A stretch of DNA of 50,597 nucleotides. It comes from Teichococcus vastitatis (GTDB lineage Bacteria > Pseudomonadota > Alphaproteobacteria > Acetobacterales > Acetobacteraceae). Made by a program: the position numbers and the translations under genes. Within the stretch, counting starts at the first letter, position 1. Each line of letters opens with the position of its first letter. This document shows positions 26,266 to 34,568 of the stretch, in pieces. Where the stretch lies: NCBI RefSeq assembly GCF_003604215.1, contig NZ_QXGS01000021.1, forward strand, positions 1 through 50,597. Reading direction: 5' to 3'. The notes beneath the pieces were generated by a model. The model was not told the DNA's origin. It made no database searches and saw only the letters and a program-made list of their open reading frames with translations.

Positions 26266-27327
26266 TCAGGATGGCAGGATCCGCTGGCGTTGCAGGTCGC
26301 GGAGCCACCATTCCAGCATCGCCTCCGTATCGATGCAGTCGCCGAAGCCCGCCTGCCGAATCTTCACCGTGCTGACCAGCGATGCCACCTGGTCGTCGCG
26401 GCTGAACGCGAAGTCGGCAAACTGCCAGGAATCACCCACCAGCTCACGCAGCGTGTGCTCCTGCAAGCCGTGCTCCCGCACGACTTCGCGCCAGACCGGC
26501 TCCTTGTCCGCCATCACCGCCGGCATCGGCATCGGGTGCGGTGCGCCCTGCTGCATGCCGAAAACGCGGGCCACCGTGGGAAACAGCCCGCGCCAGGTCA
26601 GCACGTCGCCATTCGCGACGTTGAAGATCCGGTTTCCGGCCGCCTCGCTTTGTCCGGCCCACAGGATCGCCTCGGCCAGCAGTCGGGCATCGGTCACTTC
26701 GGTAATGCGGTCGCCGCGGCCGGGAAACGCCAGCGGCAGGCCAAGATGGCGGCTCACCGCCGCATAGGTGCCAATCGCGGACAACAGGTTCATGGCGCTG
26801 CCCAGGGCAAAGCCGATCACCGCCTGGGGCCGCAGCACCGTCCAATGCCAGTCCCGCCCGCGCTGCCGCTCCCGCAGCTCATCTTCCTGCCGCCAATAGA
26901 AGTTCGGATGGATGTGGCGCGGCGCATCCTCCTTGCCGGGGACCGGCATCTGCCCGAGATGCACGCCATAGGCCTTGGTACCCTGCAGCAGCGTGACGTG
27001 CCGGAGCGGGCCGCCCTCCAGCGCCGCGACGCAGTTCGCCAGCATGGCGTGGTTGATGCGCATCTGCTCCTCATCGAGCCAGCCGGCGCGCAGTTCCGGC
27101 TTCTCGTACAGCGCGCTGTAGACCAGATGCGTGGCGCCGAGGCCGGACAGCGCAGCCCGGCAGGCGTCGGCGTCGGTCAGGTCCAGGGCGAGGAAGCGCG
27201 CCCCGGTGTTCCCGCCCGGAGTGCGCCGGGACAGACCGATCACCTTCCAGCCCTCGGCGACGTAGCGGCGCAGGGCCGCCCCGCCGACCAGCCCCAGCGC
27301 ACCCGCGATGACCACCGTGCCGGACAT
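26266..27327 (-). CDS. PRISE-type SDR (progesterone 5beta-reductase/iridoid synthase-like)
   Basis: A 353-aa extended SDR with N-terminal VVIAGALGLVGGAALRRYV. Two family markers stand out: LLQGTKAYGVHLGQM, corresponding to the GTKHY motif with the catalytic Lys, and NFYWRQEDELRER, corresponding to the NFYY-x-x-ED motif with the catalytic Tyr. These identify the PRISE group, which reduces activated C=C bonds of enones with NADPH, rather than an epimerase. It starts 8 nt after the Bug gene stop and is the last gene of the 34407-26266 run. The physiological substrate in bacteria is not known. Confidence 0.85.
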   Translation of the reverse strand: MSGTVVIAGALGLVGGAALRRYVAEGWKVIGLSRRTPGGNTGARFLALDLTDADACRAALSGLGATHLVYSALYEKPELRAGWLDEEQMRINHAMLANCVAALEGGPLRHVTLLQGTKAYGVHLGQMPVPGKEDAPRHIHPNFYWRQEDELRERQRGRDWHWTVLRPQAVIGFALGSAMNLLSAIGTYAAVSRHLGLPLAFPGRGDRITEVTDARLLAEAILWAGQSEAAGNRIFNVANGDVLTWRGLFPTVARVFGMQQGAPHPMPMPAVMADKEPVWREVVREHGLQEHTLRELVGDSWQFADFAFSRDDQVASLVSTVKIRQAGFGDCIDTEAMLEWWLRDLQRQRILPS

Positions 27328-27335
27328 GACCCGCC

Positions 27336-28322
27336 TCAGGCCTTCGCCAGCCGGCCGACCAAGTCGCGCCAGCGATCCGCGTCACGGCGCAGATAGGTGG
27401 CGTAATCCTCGGGCGAGCCGCCGGCGACGTATTGCCCTTCCTCCAGCAGCCGCTGCCGCAGCTCCGGTGCCTGCATCGCCTGCAGCGCCACCTGGTTCAG
27501 CCGCAGCACGGCAGCGGCGGGGGTGCGGGCCGGCACCAGCAGGCCGAAATGGGTCTGGCACACCATGCCCGGACCCTGCTCGGAGAAGTTCGGCACCTCC
27601 GGCGTCACCGCCAGCCGCTCGCCTTCCCCGGTCCAGCCGATGATGGTGCCGCGGCCGGAGCGGTGTGCCGCCAGCGCCGAGCTGCCGCCCACCACGATCA
27701 CGTCCAGCGTGCCGGCCATCAGATCCGTCAGCTGCTGCGCATCGCCGCGGTAGCTGATCTCCTGCATGCGGATGTTGAGGCCGTTCATCACCGACACGGC
27801 GGCCAGGTTGTTGAAGCTGGTCGGGCCGTTGGAGCCATAGTTCAGTTGTCCGTTACGGGACTTCGCCAGCGCCACGAATCCTGCCACGTCCTGCGCCAGT
27901 CCCTTCCGCACCACCACGCCGAAGGGCAGCGTGGTGACCAGCACCACGGGCGAAAGATCCTCGGCACGGTAGGACAGCTTTTCCGGCAAGAGCGGGTTCA
28001 GCGTCATCGTGGTGCCGGAGGCCATCAGCAGGGTGTGGCCATCCGCCGGGGCGCGCGCCACGGCGTCGGCGCCGATCGCCGTCTGCGCGCCGGGCTTGTT
28101 GTCCACGATCACTGGATGGCCCAGCACCGGCGCCATCTTCTCGCCCATGATGCGGGCCGCGACGTCGGTGGCACCACCGGGCGGAAACGGTACCACCAGG
28201 GTCAGCGGCCGCGAGGGAAACGCCTCGGCGCCATGCGCCGCGCCGGGTGCCAGCCAAGGTCGTGCCAGCACTCCGGCGGCCATCGCCGCCGGTGCCAGGC
28301 GCAGCATGCCTCGTCTCCGCAT
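27336..28322 (-). CDS. Tripartite tricarboxylate transporter (Bug) substrate-binding protein
   Basis: A 328-aa exported receptor. The leader begins MRRRGMLRLAPAAMAAGVLA and ends near GAAHGAEA. Bug motifs are LVVPFPPGGATDVAARIMG, VIVDNKPGAQTAIGADA and LNYGSNGPTSFNNLAAVSV. The start follows GGGGAGGAG, 60 nt after the phosphatase stop. It sits between the phosphatase and the PRISE-type reductase and is one of two Bug genes in this run, suggesting the cluster may take up more than one carboxylate or that one receptor acts in signalling. No membrane components are present. Confidence 0.92.
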   Translation of the reverse strand: MRRRGMLRLAPAAMAAGVLARPWLAPGAAHGAEAFPSRPLTLVVPFPPGGATDVAARIMGEKMAPVLGHPVIVDNKPGAQTAIGADAVARAPADGHTLLMASGTTMTLNPLLPEKLSYRAEDLSPVVLVTTLPFGVVVRKGLAQDVAGFVALAKSRNGQLNYGSNGPTSFNNLAAVSVMNGLNIRMQEISYRGDAQQLTDLMAGTLDVIVVGGSSALAAHRSGRGTIIGWTGEGERLAVTPEVPNFSEQGPGMVCQTHFGLLVPARTPAAAVLRLNQVALQAMQAPELRQRLLEEGQYVAGGSPEDYATYLRRDADRWRDLVGRLAKA

Positions 28323-28382
28323 CGTCTTCTCCTCCCCATTGGCGCCGGCCTTGCTGACCGGTCGCGATTGTGTAGCCCGGCG

Positions 28383-29156
28383 CTACTCCAGCAGGGCGTC
28401 GCGCAGCGCGGCGAGGCGCGCCGGGCCGAAGCCGAGGGCGCCAGCCAGGAAATCCTCCGGGCTGGCGTAACCGGCCATGGCACGGTGCAGCGCGCCTTCC
28501 AGCAGCGGCGCATGCGCGCTGAGCAGCGCCTCCGCCACCTCCGGCGGCTTGCCGGGCGGCAGGGCACGCTCGCGGCGCCACAGGCGGTTGGTGGCCAGGT
28601 AGTCGGCGATGATCACGTCCCGGCCGACGCCGAGCGCGGTCAGCAGCAGGGCCGTGGCGAAGCCGGTGCGATCCTTGCCGGCCGTGCAATGGAACAACAG
28701 CGGCCGCCGGGTTGCGTCGGCCGCCAGCTCCAGCAGGGCATGGAACTGCGGCAGCTTGTCCGTGGCATAGGCGTCATAAGCCCGGGCCAGCAGCGCCAGC
28801 ACGCCTTCCCCCGTCGCCTCGCCGCGCGCCAGCAGGTCGCGCAGAGAGGCACCCACCGTGGGCTCGACCGGCAGCGCCACCTGCTCGGGCGGCGCGGCGG
28901 GCAGGCGGGACGGCGCACGCTCACGCTCCGCCTCGCCGCGCAGATCGACCACCGTGCGCAGCCCGAGCGAAGCCAGTGCCGCCTGATCTGCGTCGGTCAG
29001 CGCGAACAGGGAGGAAGCGCGGAACAGCTGCCCCATGCGGACCCGCCGACCCCCGGCGCCGCGATAACCGCCGAGGTCGCGCAGGTTGCTGCACCCTTCC
29101 AGGGTGATGTGACGCGGCAGCAGGTCGGCGTCCGGCGGGGCTGCCATGCTCAGCAT
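28383..29156 (-). CDS. Tyrosine/dual-specificity protein phosphatase (Y_phosphatase3 type)
   Basis: A 257-aa phosphatase. The N-terminal GCSNLRDLGGYRGAGG and RASSLFALTDAD are typical of the IphP/LipA-like group, and the catalytic P-loop HCTAGKDRTGFA has Cys157 and its Arg, a complete C-x5-R motif. Such enzymes remove phosphate from Tyr, Ser/Thr or phosphoinositides. No signal peptide is visible, so it acts in the cytoplasm. It overlaps the upstream enoyl-CoA hydratase gene by 7 nt (start ATG 29156; ATG 29147 is an alternative). A phosphatase inside a catabolic operon is unexpected; a small-molecule or phospho-acyl substrate is possible. Confidence 0.88.
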   Translation of the reverse strand: MLSMAAPPDADLLPRHITLEGCSNLRDLGGYRGAGGRRVRMGQLFRASSLFALTDADQAALASLGLRTVVDLRGEAERERAPSRLPAAPPEQVALPVEPTVGASLRDLLARGEATGEGVLALLARAYDAYATDKLPQFHALLELAADATRRPLLFHCTAGKDRTGFATALLLTALGVGRDVIIADYLATNRLWRRERALPPGKPPEVAEALLSAHAPLLEGALHRAMAGYASPEDFLAGALGFGPARLAALRDALLE

Positions 29157-29944
29157 CCCTCGAAACGGGGCGGGCGCTTCTCGAACCAGGCATTCACCGC
29201 CTCCTCGTGGTCGCGCGTGGTGTGCGCCAGGGCCTGGAAGGCCGCGGACATTTCCAGCAGGGAGGACAGCCGCATGTGCTGTCCCTCACGCAACAGGCGC
29301 TTGGTCATGCGCAACACCTGCGGCGGGTTGCGGGCGATGCGCGCGGCCAGCGCCCGCGCCGCGTCCATCAGCTCCGCATCGGGCACCAGGCGGGAGATCA
29401 GGCCGCATTCCAGCGCCGCGCGCGCGTCCAGCCGGTCGCCGGTGAAGGCCATCTCTGCGGCGCGCGAATGACCGACGGCGCGCGGCAGCAACCAAGCGCC
29501 ACCATCGCCGGGCACAATGCCGACGCTGACGAAGCTTTCGGCATAGGAGGAGCTTTCGGCGCCGATGCGGATGTCGCACATGCAGGCGAGATCCAGTCCG
29601 GCGCCGATCGCCGGGCCGTTCACCGCGGCGATGGTGGGAACATCCAGCTCGAACAGCGCCAGTGGAATCTGCTGGATGCCGCGGCGGTAGCTGTCCCGGA
29701 TGGCGGCGGGCGGCATGCCGAAGCGCTCCCGCATCGATTTCAGGTCGCCGCCGGCCGAAAAGGCGCTGCCGGCGCCGGTCAGGATCACCGCCCGCACATC
29801 GGGCTCGGCGGCGATGCGGCGGCAGGCGGACACAAAGGCATCGGTGCTGCCGCCCTCGATCGCCAAGGCGTTGCGCCGCTCCGGCGCGTTCATGGTCAGG
29901 GTGACGATCGGGCCGTCGCGCTCGAACAACAGGAAATCGCTCAT
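29150..29944 (-). CDS. Enoyl-CoA hydratase/isomerase family protein
   Basis: A 264-aa crotonase. The oxyanion-hole segments GAGSAFSAGGDLKSM (about 57-71) and NGPAIGAGLDLACMCD are intact, followed by SFVSVGIVPGDGGAWLLPR, where the Glu of classical hydratases is replaced by Gly-Asp, hinting at altered chemistry. It would act on the enoyl-CoA made by the two upstream dehydrogenases. The start ATG 29944 overlaps the small dehydrogenase stop (ATGA) and its stop overlaps the phosphatase gene. Hydratase, isomerase and hydrolase members cannot be separated here. Confidence 0.87.
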   Translation of the reverse strand: MSDFLLFERDGPIVTLTMNAPERRNALAIEGGSTDAFVSACRRIAAEPDVRAVILTGAGSAFSAGGDLKSMRERFGMPPAAIRDSYRRGIQQIPLALFELDVPTIAAVNGPAIGAGLDLACMCDIRIGAESSSYAESFVSVGIVPGDGGAWLLPRAVGHSRAAEMAFTGDRLDARAALECGLISRLVPDAELMDAARALAARIARNPPQVLRMTKRLLREGQHMRLSSLLEMSAAFQALAHTTRDHEEAVNAWFEKRPPRFEGC

Positions 29945-30948
29945 GACGTGGTCTCCAGTTCGGCGGGCCCCAGATGCGCGCGCGCGAAGGCCAGGGTGTC
30001 GGAGGCGGGGTCGGCCAGCACCTGCCGACCCAGCCAGCTGGCCCAGTATCCTTCGCCGCCGAACCGCAGCCGTGCCGCCTGCAGCCGCCCGGTCAGCCGG
30101 TGCAGCGGCACTTCCCCGGTGATGCCCATGGCGCCCTGCACCGCATGCGCGATGCCCGCCGCCCGCTGCGCCGCCTCCCCGACGCGCAGCTTGGCGGCGG
30201 CGACGCGCATCCTGGACAGGCCGGCGACACCCGCTCCGTCGGGCACCGAGGCGAGCTGCGCCGCCATGCGGGCGGCGAACACATCCTCGGTCAGCACGCT
30301 GAGCTGCTGCTGCACCGCCTGGAAGGCGGCCACCGGGCGGCCGAATTGCTGGCGCTCCTGGGCGTGGCGCACCGTGTCCTCCAGGATGGGCTGCAGCGCG
30401 CCTGCCATGACCGCGACCTCGGCCCAGGCGCCGGCGGCCAGGAGGTCCAGAACCGGCAGGCGCTGTCCGCCCGACCGGTGCCAGCGGAACACGGCACTGC
30501 CGGGCGCCGTGTCGGCCTCCACGGCTTCGGCCTCGGCCAGGGGCAGCAACAGCGTCGCGTCGCCGCGTGGCAGCAGCGCCCAGGCATCCGGTGCTCCGGC
30601 CAGCGGCGGCAGCCGTGCGGCCTCGCTTCCCCAGGGCTCCGCGAGAACCACCAGACCAGGGGGCGGCGAAACCCCCGCCATGGCCAACGCGGCACGGGCC
30701 AGCATGGTGTCGCCGAGCGGCAGCGGCACGGCAAAGCGCCCCGCGGCAAGCAGGATGGGCAGCGCCCCGGACGGGTCCAGGCCGATGCCGCCCGCCGCCT
30801 CCGGCACCAGGGCCTGGAGGAAACCGGCCTCCTCCACCGCTTCCAGCAATCCGGGCGGCGCCTCACTCGGTGCGAGGCCGCGCAGCCGCTCCGGGGCCGC
30901 GAGGCGGGCGAACAATTCCTCGGCGGAGCGGGCGAGCAGCTCGTCCAT
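29941..30948 (-). CDS. Acyl-CoA dehydrogenase family protein, small-subunit type (second pair)
   Basis: A 335-aa degenerate acyl-CoA dehydrogenase. The C-terminal helical domain is recognisable (HAQERQQFGRPVAAFQAVQQ; AVQGAMGITGEVPLHRLTGR), but the usual QLHGGxGY reads VQGAMGIT, the beta-domain is shortened, and no catalytic loop exists at the end. It shares a base with the stop of the large-subunit gene (TGATG) and overlaps the hydratase by 4 nt. Together with the gene at 30948 it repeats the small/large arrangement seen at 6510-8752, here with the large gene first. A structural or CoA-binding half of a heteromer is inferred. Confidence 0.85.
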   Translation of the reverse strand: MDELLARSAEELFARLAAPERLRGLAPSEAPPGLLEAVEEAGFLQALVPEAAGGIGLDPSGALPILLAAGRFAVPLPLGDTMLARAALAMAGVSPPPGLVVLAEPWGSEAARLPPLAGAPDAWALLPRGDATLLLPLAEAEAVEADTAPGSAVFRWHRSGGQRLPVLDLLAAGAWAEVAVMAGALQPILEDTVRHAQERQQFGRPVAAFQAVQQQLSVLTEDVFAARMAAQLASVPDGAGVAGLSRMRVAAAKLRVGEAAQRAAGIAHAVQGAMGITGEVPLHRLTGRLQAARLRFGGEGYWASWLGRQVLADPASDTLAFARAHLGPAELETTS

Positions 30949-32093
30949 CAGCGCAATCCCATGCCGCGCGCGATCATGCCGCGCAGGATTTCCCGGGTGC
31001 CGCCGCGCAGCGAGAAGGAGGGCGCCATGGCGGCGGTGTAGGCCAGGGTGCGCATCAGGCCGCCCGGCACGGCCTGGCCCGGCTCCGCCAGCAGGGGTGT
31101 GAGCAGGGCCGGGATCGCCTGTTCGAACTCGGTGCCGAGATCCTTGACCAGCGCCGCCTCCACCACCGGGCTCTCGCCGGCCACCAGACGGCCGGTGACC
31201 GAGACCGACATGGCGCGCAGCACTGCCAGATGCGCCACCAGCCGCCCGAGCAGCGCCGTGGCCGCTTCCGGGGCGCCGTCCTGGCGCAGCCAGCGCAGCC
31301 ATTCATCCAGCAGTACGGCGGAGGACAGGACCCGCTCCGGTCCGCTGCGCTCAAAGGCCAGCTCGGCGTTGACCTGCATCCATCCGGAGCCCTCCTCGCC
31401 GATCAGGGCCTCGGCCGGCAGCAGCACGTCCTCGAACACCACTTCGGCGAAATGGGCATCGCCGGCGAGGTCGCGGATCGGGTTGATCGTGATGCCGGGC
31501 AGGCCGAGATCGATGATCAGCTGCGACAGGCCCTTGTGGCGGTCGCCTGGCGCGCCGCTGGTCCGCACCAGGGCGATCATATAGTGGGCATGCTGCGCGT
31601 TGGTGGTCCAGATCTTGGCGCCGTTCAGCCGCCATCCGCCATCCTCCCGCACCGCCCGGGTGCCGACGCTGGCCAGGTCGGAACCGGTGTTGGGTTCGCT
31701 CATGCCGATGCAGAAGAAGGCTTCGGCCCGGCAGATGCGGGGCAGAAAGAAGCGCCGCTGCGCCTCGGTGCCGAAGCGCTGGATCAGCGGTCCGCTCTGC
31801 CGGTCGGCGATCCAGTGCGCGGCCACCGGCGCACCGGCGGCCAGCAGCTCCTCCGACAGCACGTAGCGGGCGAAGGCGCCGCGCCCCGCGCCGCCATGGT
31901 CGCGCGGCAGGGTCAGGCCGAGCCAGCCGCGCTCGGCCAGGGCGCGGCTGAAGCCGGCGTCGAAGCCCATCCAGGAGCGGGCGCGGCGCTCCGGCGGGAT
32001 CTGCGGCACCGACTCACGCAGGAACTCGCGGATCGCCGGACGCAGGGCCTCGTCCTCGGGCGGGATGGCGGCCAGGGGCAGAACACCGATCAT
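30948..32093 (-). CDS. Acyl-CoA dehydrogenase family protein, large-subunit type (second pair)
   Basis: A 381-aa dehydrogenase with GWLGLTLPRDHGGAGRGAF, the FAD/substrate segment CIGMSEPNTGSDLASVGTRA and NGAKIWTTNAQHA. The terminal loop SLRGGTREILRG has Gly364 where medium-chain enzymes have the catalytic Glu, as in the large subunit at 7595. ATG 32093 lies 5 nt after the Bug stop, and the gene is coupled to the small-subunit gene. It is expected to desaturate the CoA ester formed by the CoA-transferase at 33073, with electrons passed to ETF. Confidence 0.9.
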   Translation of the reverse strand: MIGVLPLAAIPPEDEALRPAIREFLRESVPQIPPERRARSWMGFDAGFSRALAERGWLGLTLPRDHGGAGRGAFARYVLSEELLAAGAPVAAHWIADRQSGPLIQRFGTEAQRRFFLPRICRAEAFFCIGMSEPNTGSDLASVGTRAVREDGGWRLNGAKIWTTNAQHAHYMIALVRTSGAPGDRHKGLSQLIIDLGLPGITINPIRDLAGDAHFAEVVFEDVLLPAEALIGEEGSGWMQVNAELAFERSGPERVLSSAVLLDEWLRWLRQDGAPEAATALLGRLVAHLAVLRAMSVSVTGRLVAGESPVVEAALVKDLGTEFEQAIPALLTPLLAEPGQAVPGGLMRTLAYTAAMAPSFSLRGGTREILRGMIARGMGLR

Positions 32094-32098
32094 CGCGC

Positions 32099-33076
32099 CT
32101 ACTCCAGCCTCACGCCGCTTTCGGCGATCACCCCGCCCCAGCGGGCGATCTCGGCGCGAAGGATGCGCCCGTACTCGTCCGGGCTGGTGCCGAGCGGCTC
32201 GGTCGCCTGCTCGGCGAGGCGCGCCCTCACATCGGTGTCGGCCAACGTGCGCAGCACCGCAGCGTTCAGCCGCTGCACCACCGGCTGCGGCGTGCGGGCA
32301 GGCACCATGATGCCCTGCCAGGCGCCAACCTCGAAGCCGGGCACCAGCGCCTCGGCCACGGTGGGCACATCGGGCAGCGGCGCCAGCCGGGCCCGGCTGG
32401 TCACCGCCAGGGCGCGCAGCCGCCCTTCGCGGATCAGCGGCAGGGCGGAGTTCACCGTGTCGGTCAGGAACTGCACCTGCCCGGCCGCCGCATCCACCAG
32501 CGCCGGTGCGCTGCCGCGATACGGCACGTGCACCGCCTCCAGCCCCTGCGAGCGCAGCAGCAGGAACGCCGCGAGGTGCGTCACGTTGCCACTGCCGGCG
32601 GAGCCATAGGACAGCGCGCCCGGCCGTGCCCGCAGGTGATCCACGAAGCCGCGGAGGTCCCGCACCGGCAGCGAGGGTGTCACCGCCAGCACCAGCGGAA
32701 TGGTGGCGGTCTGCGCGACCGGCGCCAGGTCCCGCAGCACGTCGTAGGAGAGCCGCGTGTACAGCGCCGGGCTCAGCGCGATCGAAGAGGTGTTGTACAG
32801 AACCGTGTAGCCGTCGGGCTCGGCCTTGGCGACGGCGTCGTTGCCGATGTTGCCATTCGCCCCTGCGCGGTTCTCGGTCACCACGGGCTGGCCCAGCTCC
32901 TGCGCCAAGCGCTGCGCCAGCACGCGGGCGACGATGTCGGTCGGCCCGCCCGGCGGAAACGGCACCACCAGGCGCAGCGGCCGCGCGGGCCACGCCGCCT
33001 CGGCGGCGCGGGCCGCCGGTGCGACCGACAGGGCCGTCACCGTGGACAGCAGGGCGCGGCGGGTGGGACGGATCAT
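32099..33076 (-). CDS. Tripartite tricarboxylate transporter (Bug) substrate-binding protein
   Basis: A 325-aa exported receptor with Tat-like leader MIRPTRRALLSTVTALSVAP ending near ARAAEA. Motifs are RLVVPFPPGGPTDIVARVL, VVTENRAGANGNIGNDAVA and LSYGSAGSGNVTHLAAFLL. Its ATG overlaps the CoA-transferase stop by 4 nt and the next dehydrogenase starts 5 nt after its stop, so receptor, transferase and dehydrogenase are produced together. This tight packing argues that the receptor's ligand is the acid activated by the transferase. Confidence 0.92.
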   Translation of the reverse strand: MIRPTRRALLSTVTALSVAPAARAAEAAWPARPLRLVVPFPPGGPTDIVARVLAQRLAQELGQPVVTENRAGANGNIGNDAVAKAEPDGYTVLYNTSSIALSPALYTRLSYDVLRDLAPVAQTATIPLVLAVTPSLPVRDLRGFVDHLRARPGALSYGSAGSGNVTHLAAFLLLRSQGLEAVHVPYRGSAPALVDAAAGQVQFLTDTVNSALPLIREGRLRALAVTSRARLAPLPDVPTVAEALVPGFEVGAWQGIMVPARTPQPVVQRLNAAVLRTLADTDVRARLAEQATEPLGTSPDEYGRILRAEIARWGGVIAESGVRLE

Positions 33077-34407
33077 GCCGAACGCTCCCTGGCCGGATGC
33101 GGCTCCGCCAGGGCGATCACCCCGGCCGTGCGCAGCGCCTCGATCTCCGCGGCAGCGAGACCGAGCGCCTCCGCCAGCACCGCCCCGGTGTCCTGGCCGA
33201 GCCGCGGCGGCGCCAGCCGGTAGGAGGCCGGGCTGCGCGGCAGCCGCCCGGGAAAGCCGATCACCCTGACCGCCGTGCCATCATCGCGCCGCATCTCCTG
33301 CAGCATTCCGCGCGCCAGCACCTGCGGGTCTTCCAGCACCTGGTCGACGCCATTGATCGGGCCGCCCGGCACCCCGGCCTCGGCCATGGCGGCGAGTAGC
33401 TCGGCGGCGCGCCAGGGGGCGATGGCGCGGGCCAGCTCCACTTCCAGCGCTCGGCGCTCGCGGCTGCGTCCGGCATTGGTGGCGAAGCGCGGGTCCGCCG
33501 CCAGATCGTCTCGCCCGAGCAGCCGGCACAGGGCGCGGAACTGCGTGTCGCTGCCGCAGGCGACGAGGATGTAGTCGTCGCTGGTGGCGAAGTCGCGATA
33601 GGGCACCACGTTGGGATGCGCATTGCCGAGGCGCCGCGGCACCTCGCCGCCGACCAGGTAGTTCATCGCCTGGTTGACCAGCAGCGACACCTGGCTGTCC
33701 AGCAAGGCGCAGTCGATGTGCTGACCTTCCCCGCTGCGCTCGCGATGCCGCAGCGCCGCCAGGATCGACACGGCGGCATACAGCCCGGTGAACAGGTCGC
33801 TGACCGGCAATCCGACCTTGATCGGCCCGGCGCCGGGCTCGCCCTCGGGGCGGCCGGTGACGCTCATCAGCCCGCTCATGCCCTGGATCAGGAAGTCATA
33901 GCCGCCGCGCGTCGCGTAGGGCCCGGTCTGGCCGAACCCGGTTACCGAGCAGTAGATCAGCCGTGGGTTGTCGCGCAGCAGCGTCGCGGCGTCGAGACCG
34001 TGGCGCGCCAAGCCGCCCGTGCGGAAATTCTCCACCAGGATGTCGGCTCCGGCGGCCAGCCGGCGCAGCAGGGCCGCGCCCTCGGCGGTCGCGAAGTCGA
34101 TGGCGACGGAACGCTTGTTGCGGTTGGCGCAGAAATAATAGGCGGCATCAGGCCGCTCCGAACCGTCCTCCAGGAAGGGCGGGCCCCAGCCGCGCGTGTC
34201 GTCGCCGCGGCCGGGCTGCTCGATCTTCAGCACCTCGGCCCCGAGATCGCCCAGGATCTGCGTCGCCAGCGGCGCCGCCAGGACGCGTGACAGGTCCAGC
34301 ACCTTCAGGCCGTGCAGAGGGCCCGGCGCGGGCGTCGACGCGGCGGCATCGCGCTCCGGCGTCACGCAGCGGCATCCATCGGGCGCGCGTTGCACCTGTT
34401 CATTCAT
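33073..34407 (-). CDS. CaiB/BaiF family (class III) CoA-transferase
   Basis: A 444-aa protein with the family start PLHGLKVLDLSRVLAAPLA, the CoA-binding KIEQPGRGDDTRGWGPPF, NRNKRSVAIDFATAEG, and the catalytic Asp in GLPVSDLFTGLYAAVS. It would move CoA from a donor thioester to a free acid. The start is not settled: ATG 34407 lies only one base after GGAGGA, tighter than usual, while the frame is open to 34479 and a GTG lies further in. The poorly conserved first 30 residues suggest a downstream start is possible. It is first in the 34407-26266 run and divergent from an IclR gene across two overlapping dyads. Confidence 0.9.
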   Translation of the reverse strand: MNEQVQRAPDGCRCVTPERDAAASTPAPGPLHGLKVLDLSRVLAAPLATQILGDLGAEVLKIEQPGRGDDTRGWGPPFLEDGSERPDAAYYFCANRNKRSVAIDFATAEGAALLRRLAAGADILVENFRTGGLARHGLDAATLLRDNPRLIYCSVTGFGQTGPYATRGGYDFLIQGMSGLMSVTGRPEGEPGAGPIKVGLPVSDLFTGLYAAVSILAALRHRERSGEGQHIDCALLDSQVSLLVNQAMNYLVGGEVPRRLGNAHPNVVPYRDFATSDDYILVACGSDTQFRALCRLLGRDDLAADPRFATNAGRSRERRALEVELARAIAPWRAAELLAAMAEAGVPGGPINGVDQVLEDPQVLARGMLQEMRRDDGTAVRVIGFPGRLPRSPASYRLAPPRLGQDTGAVLAEALGLAAAEIEALRTAGVIALAEPHPARERSA

Positions 34408-34472
34408 TCCTCCCCGCCCGGGGCTTTCCGGCCGCGGCATCGCTACCGGGCGGGCCCCTTGTCTTGATCGGA

Positions 34473-34489
34473 ATTTCATGATGTGAAAT
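34473..34489. promoter_or_regulatory. Inverted repeat 1, candidate IclR operator
   Basis: ATTTCA-N5-TGAAAT spans 17 bp in the 161-bp divergent gap between the CoA-transferase (34407) and the IclR gene (34569). Its length and ATT/AAT ends match the palindrome at 639-655 next to the first IclR gene. It overlaps a second dyad at 34482-34500. Confidence 0.55.
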
Positions 34490-34500
34490 ACCGTTTCACA
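34482..34500. promoter_or_regulatory. Inverted repeat 2, candidate IclR operator
   Basis: TGTGAAA-N5-TTTCACA is a perfect 7-bp-arm dyad sharing its left arm with the preceding repeat. Two overlapping dyads would let two regulator dimers bind on adjacent faces and control both divergent promoters. The local sequence is clearly AT-richer than the coding DNA around it. Confidence 0.55.
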
Positions 34501-34568
34501 AGCAGCTTCGCACGCCTCTCCGGTCGTTGGAAGCGGAAAACGTTTTGTCCTGTCGCGGGAGTGAGACC

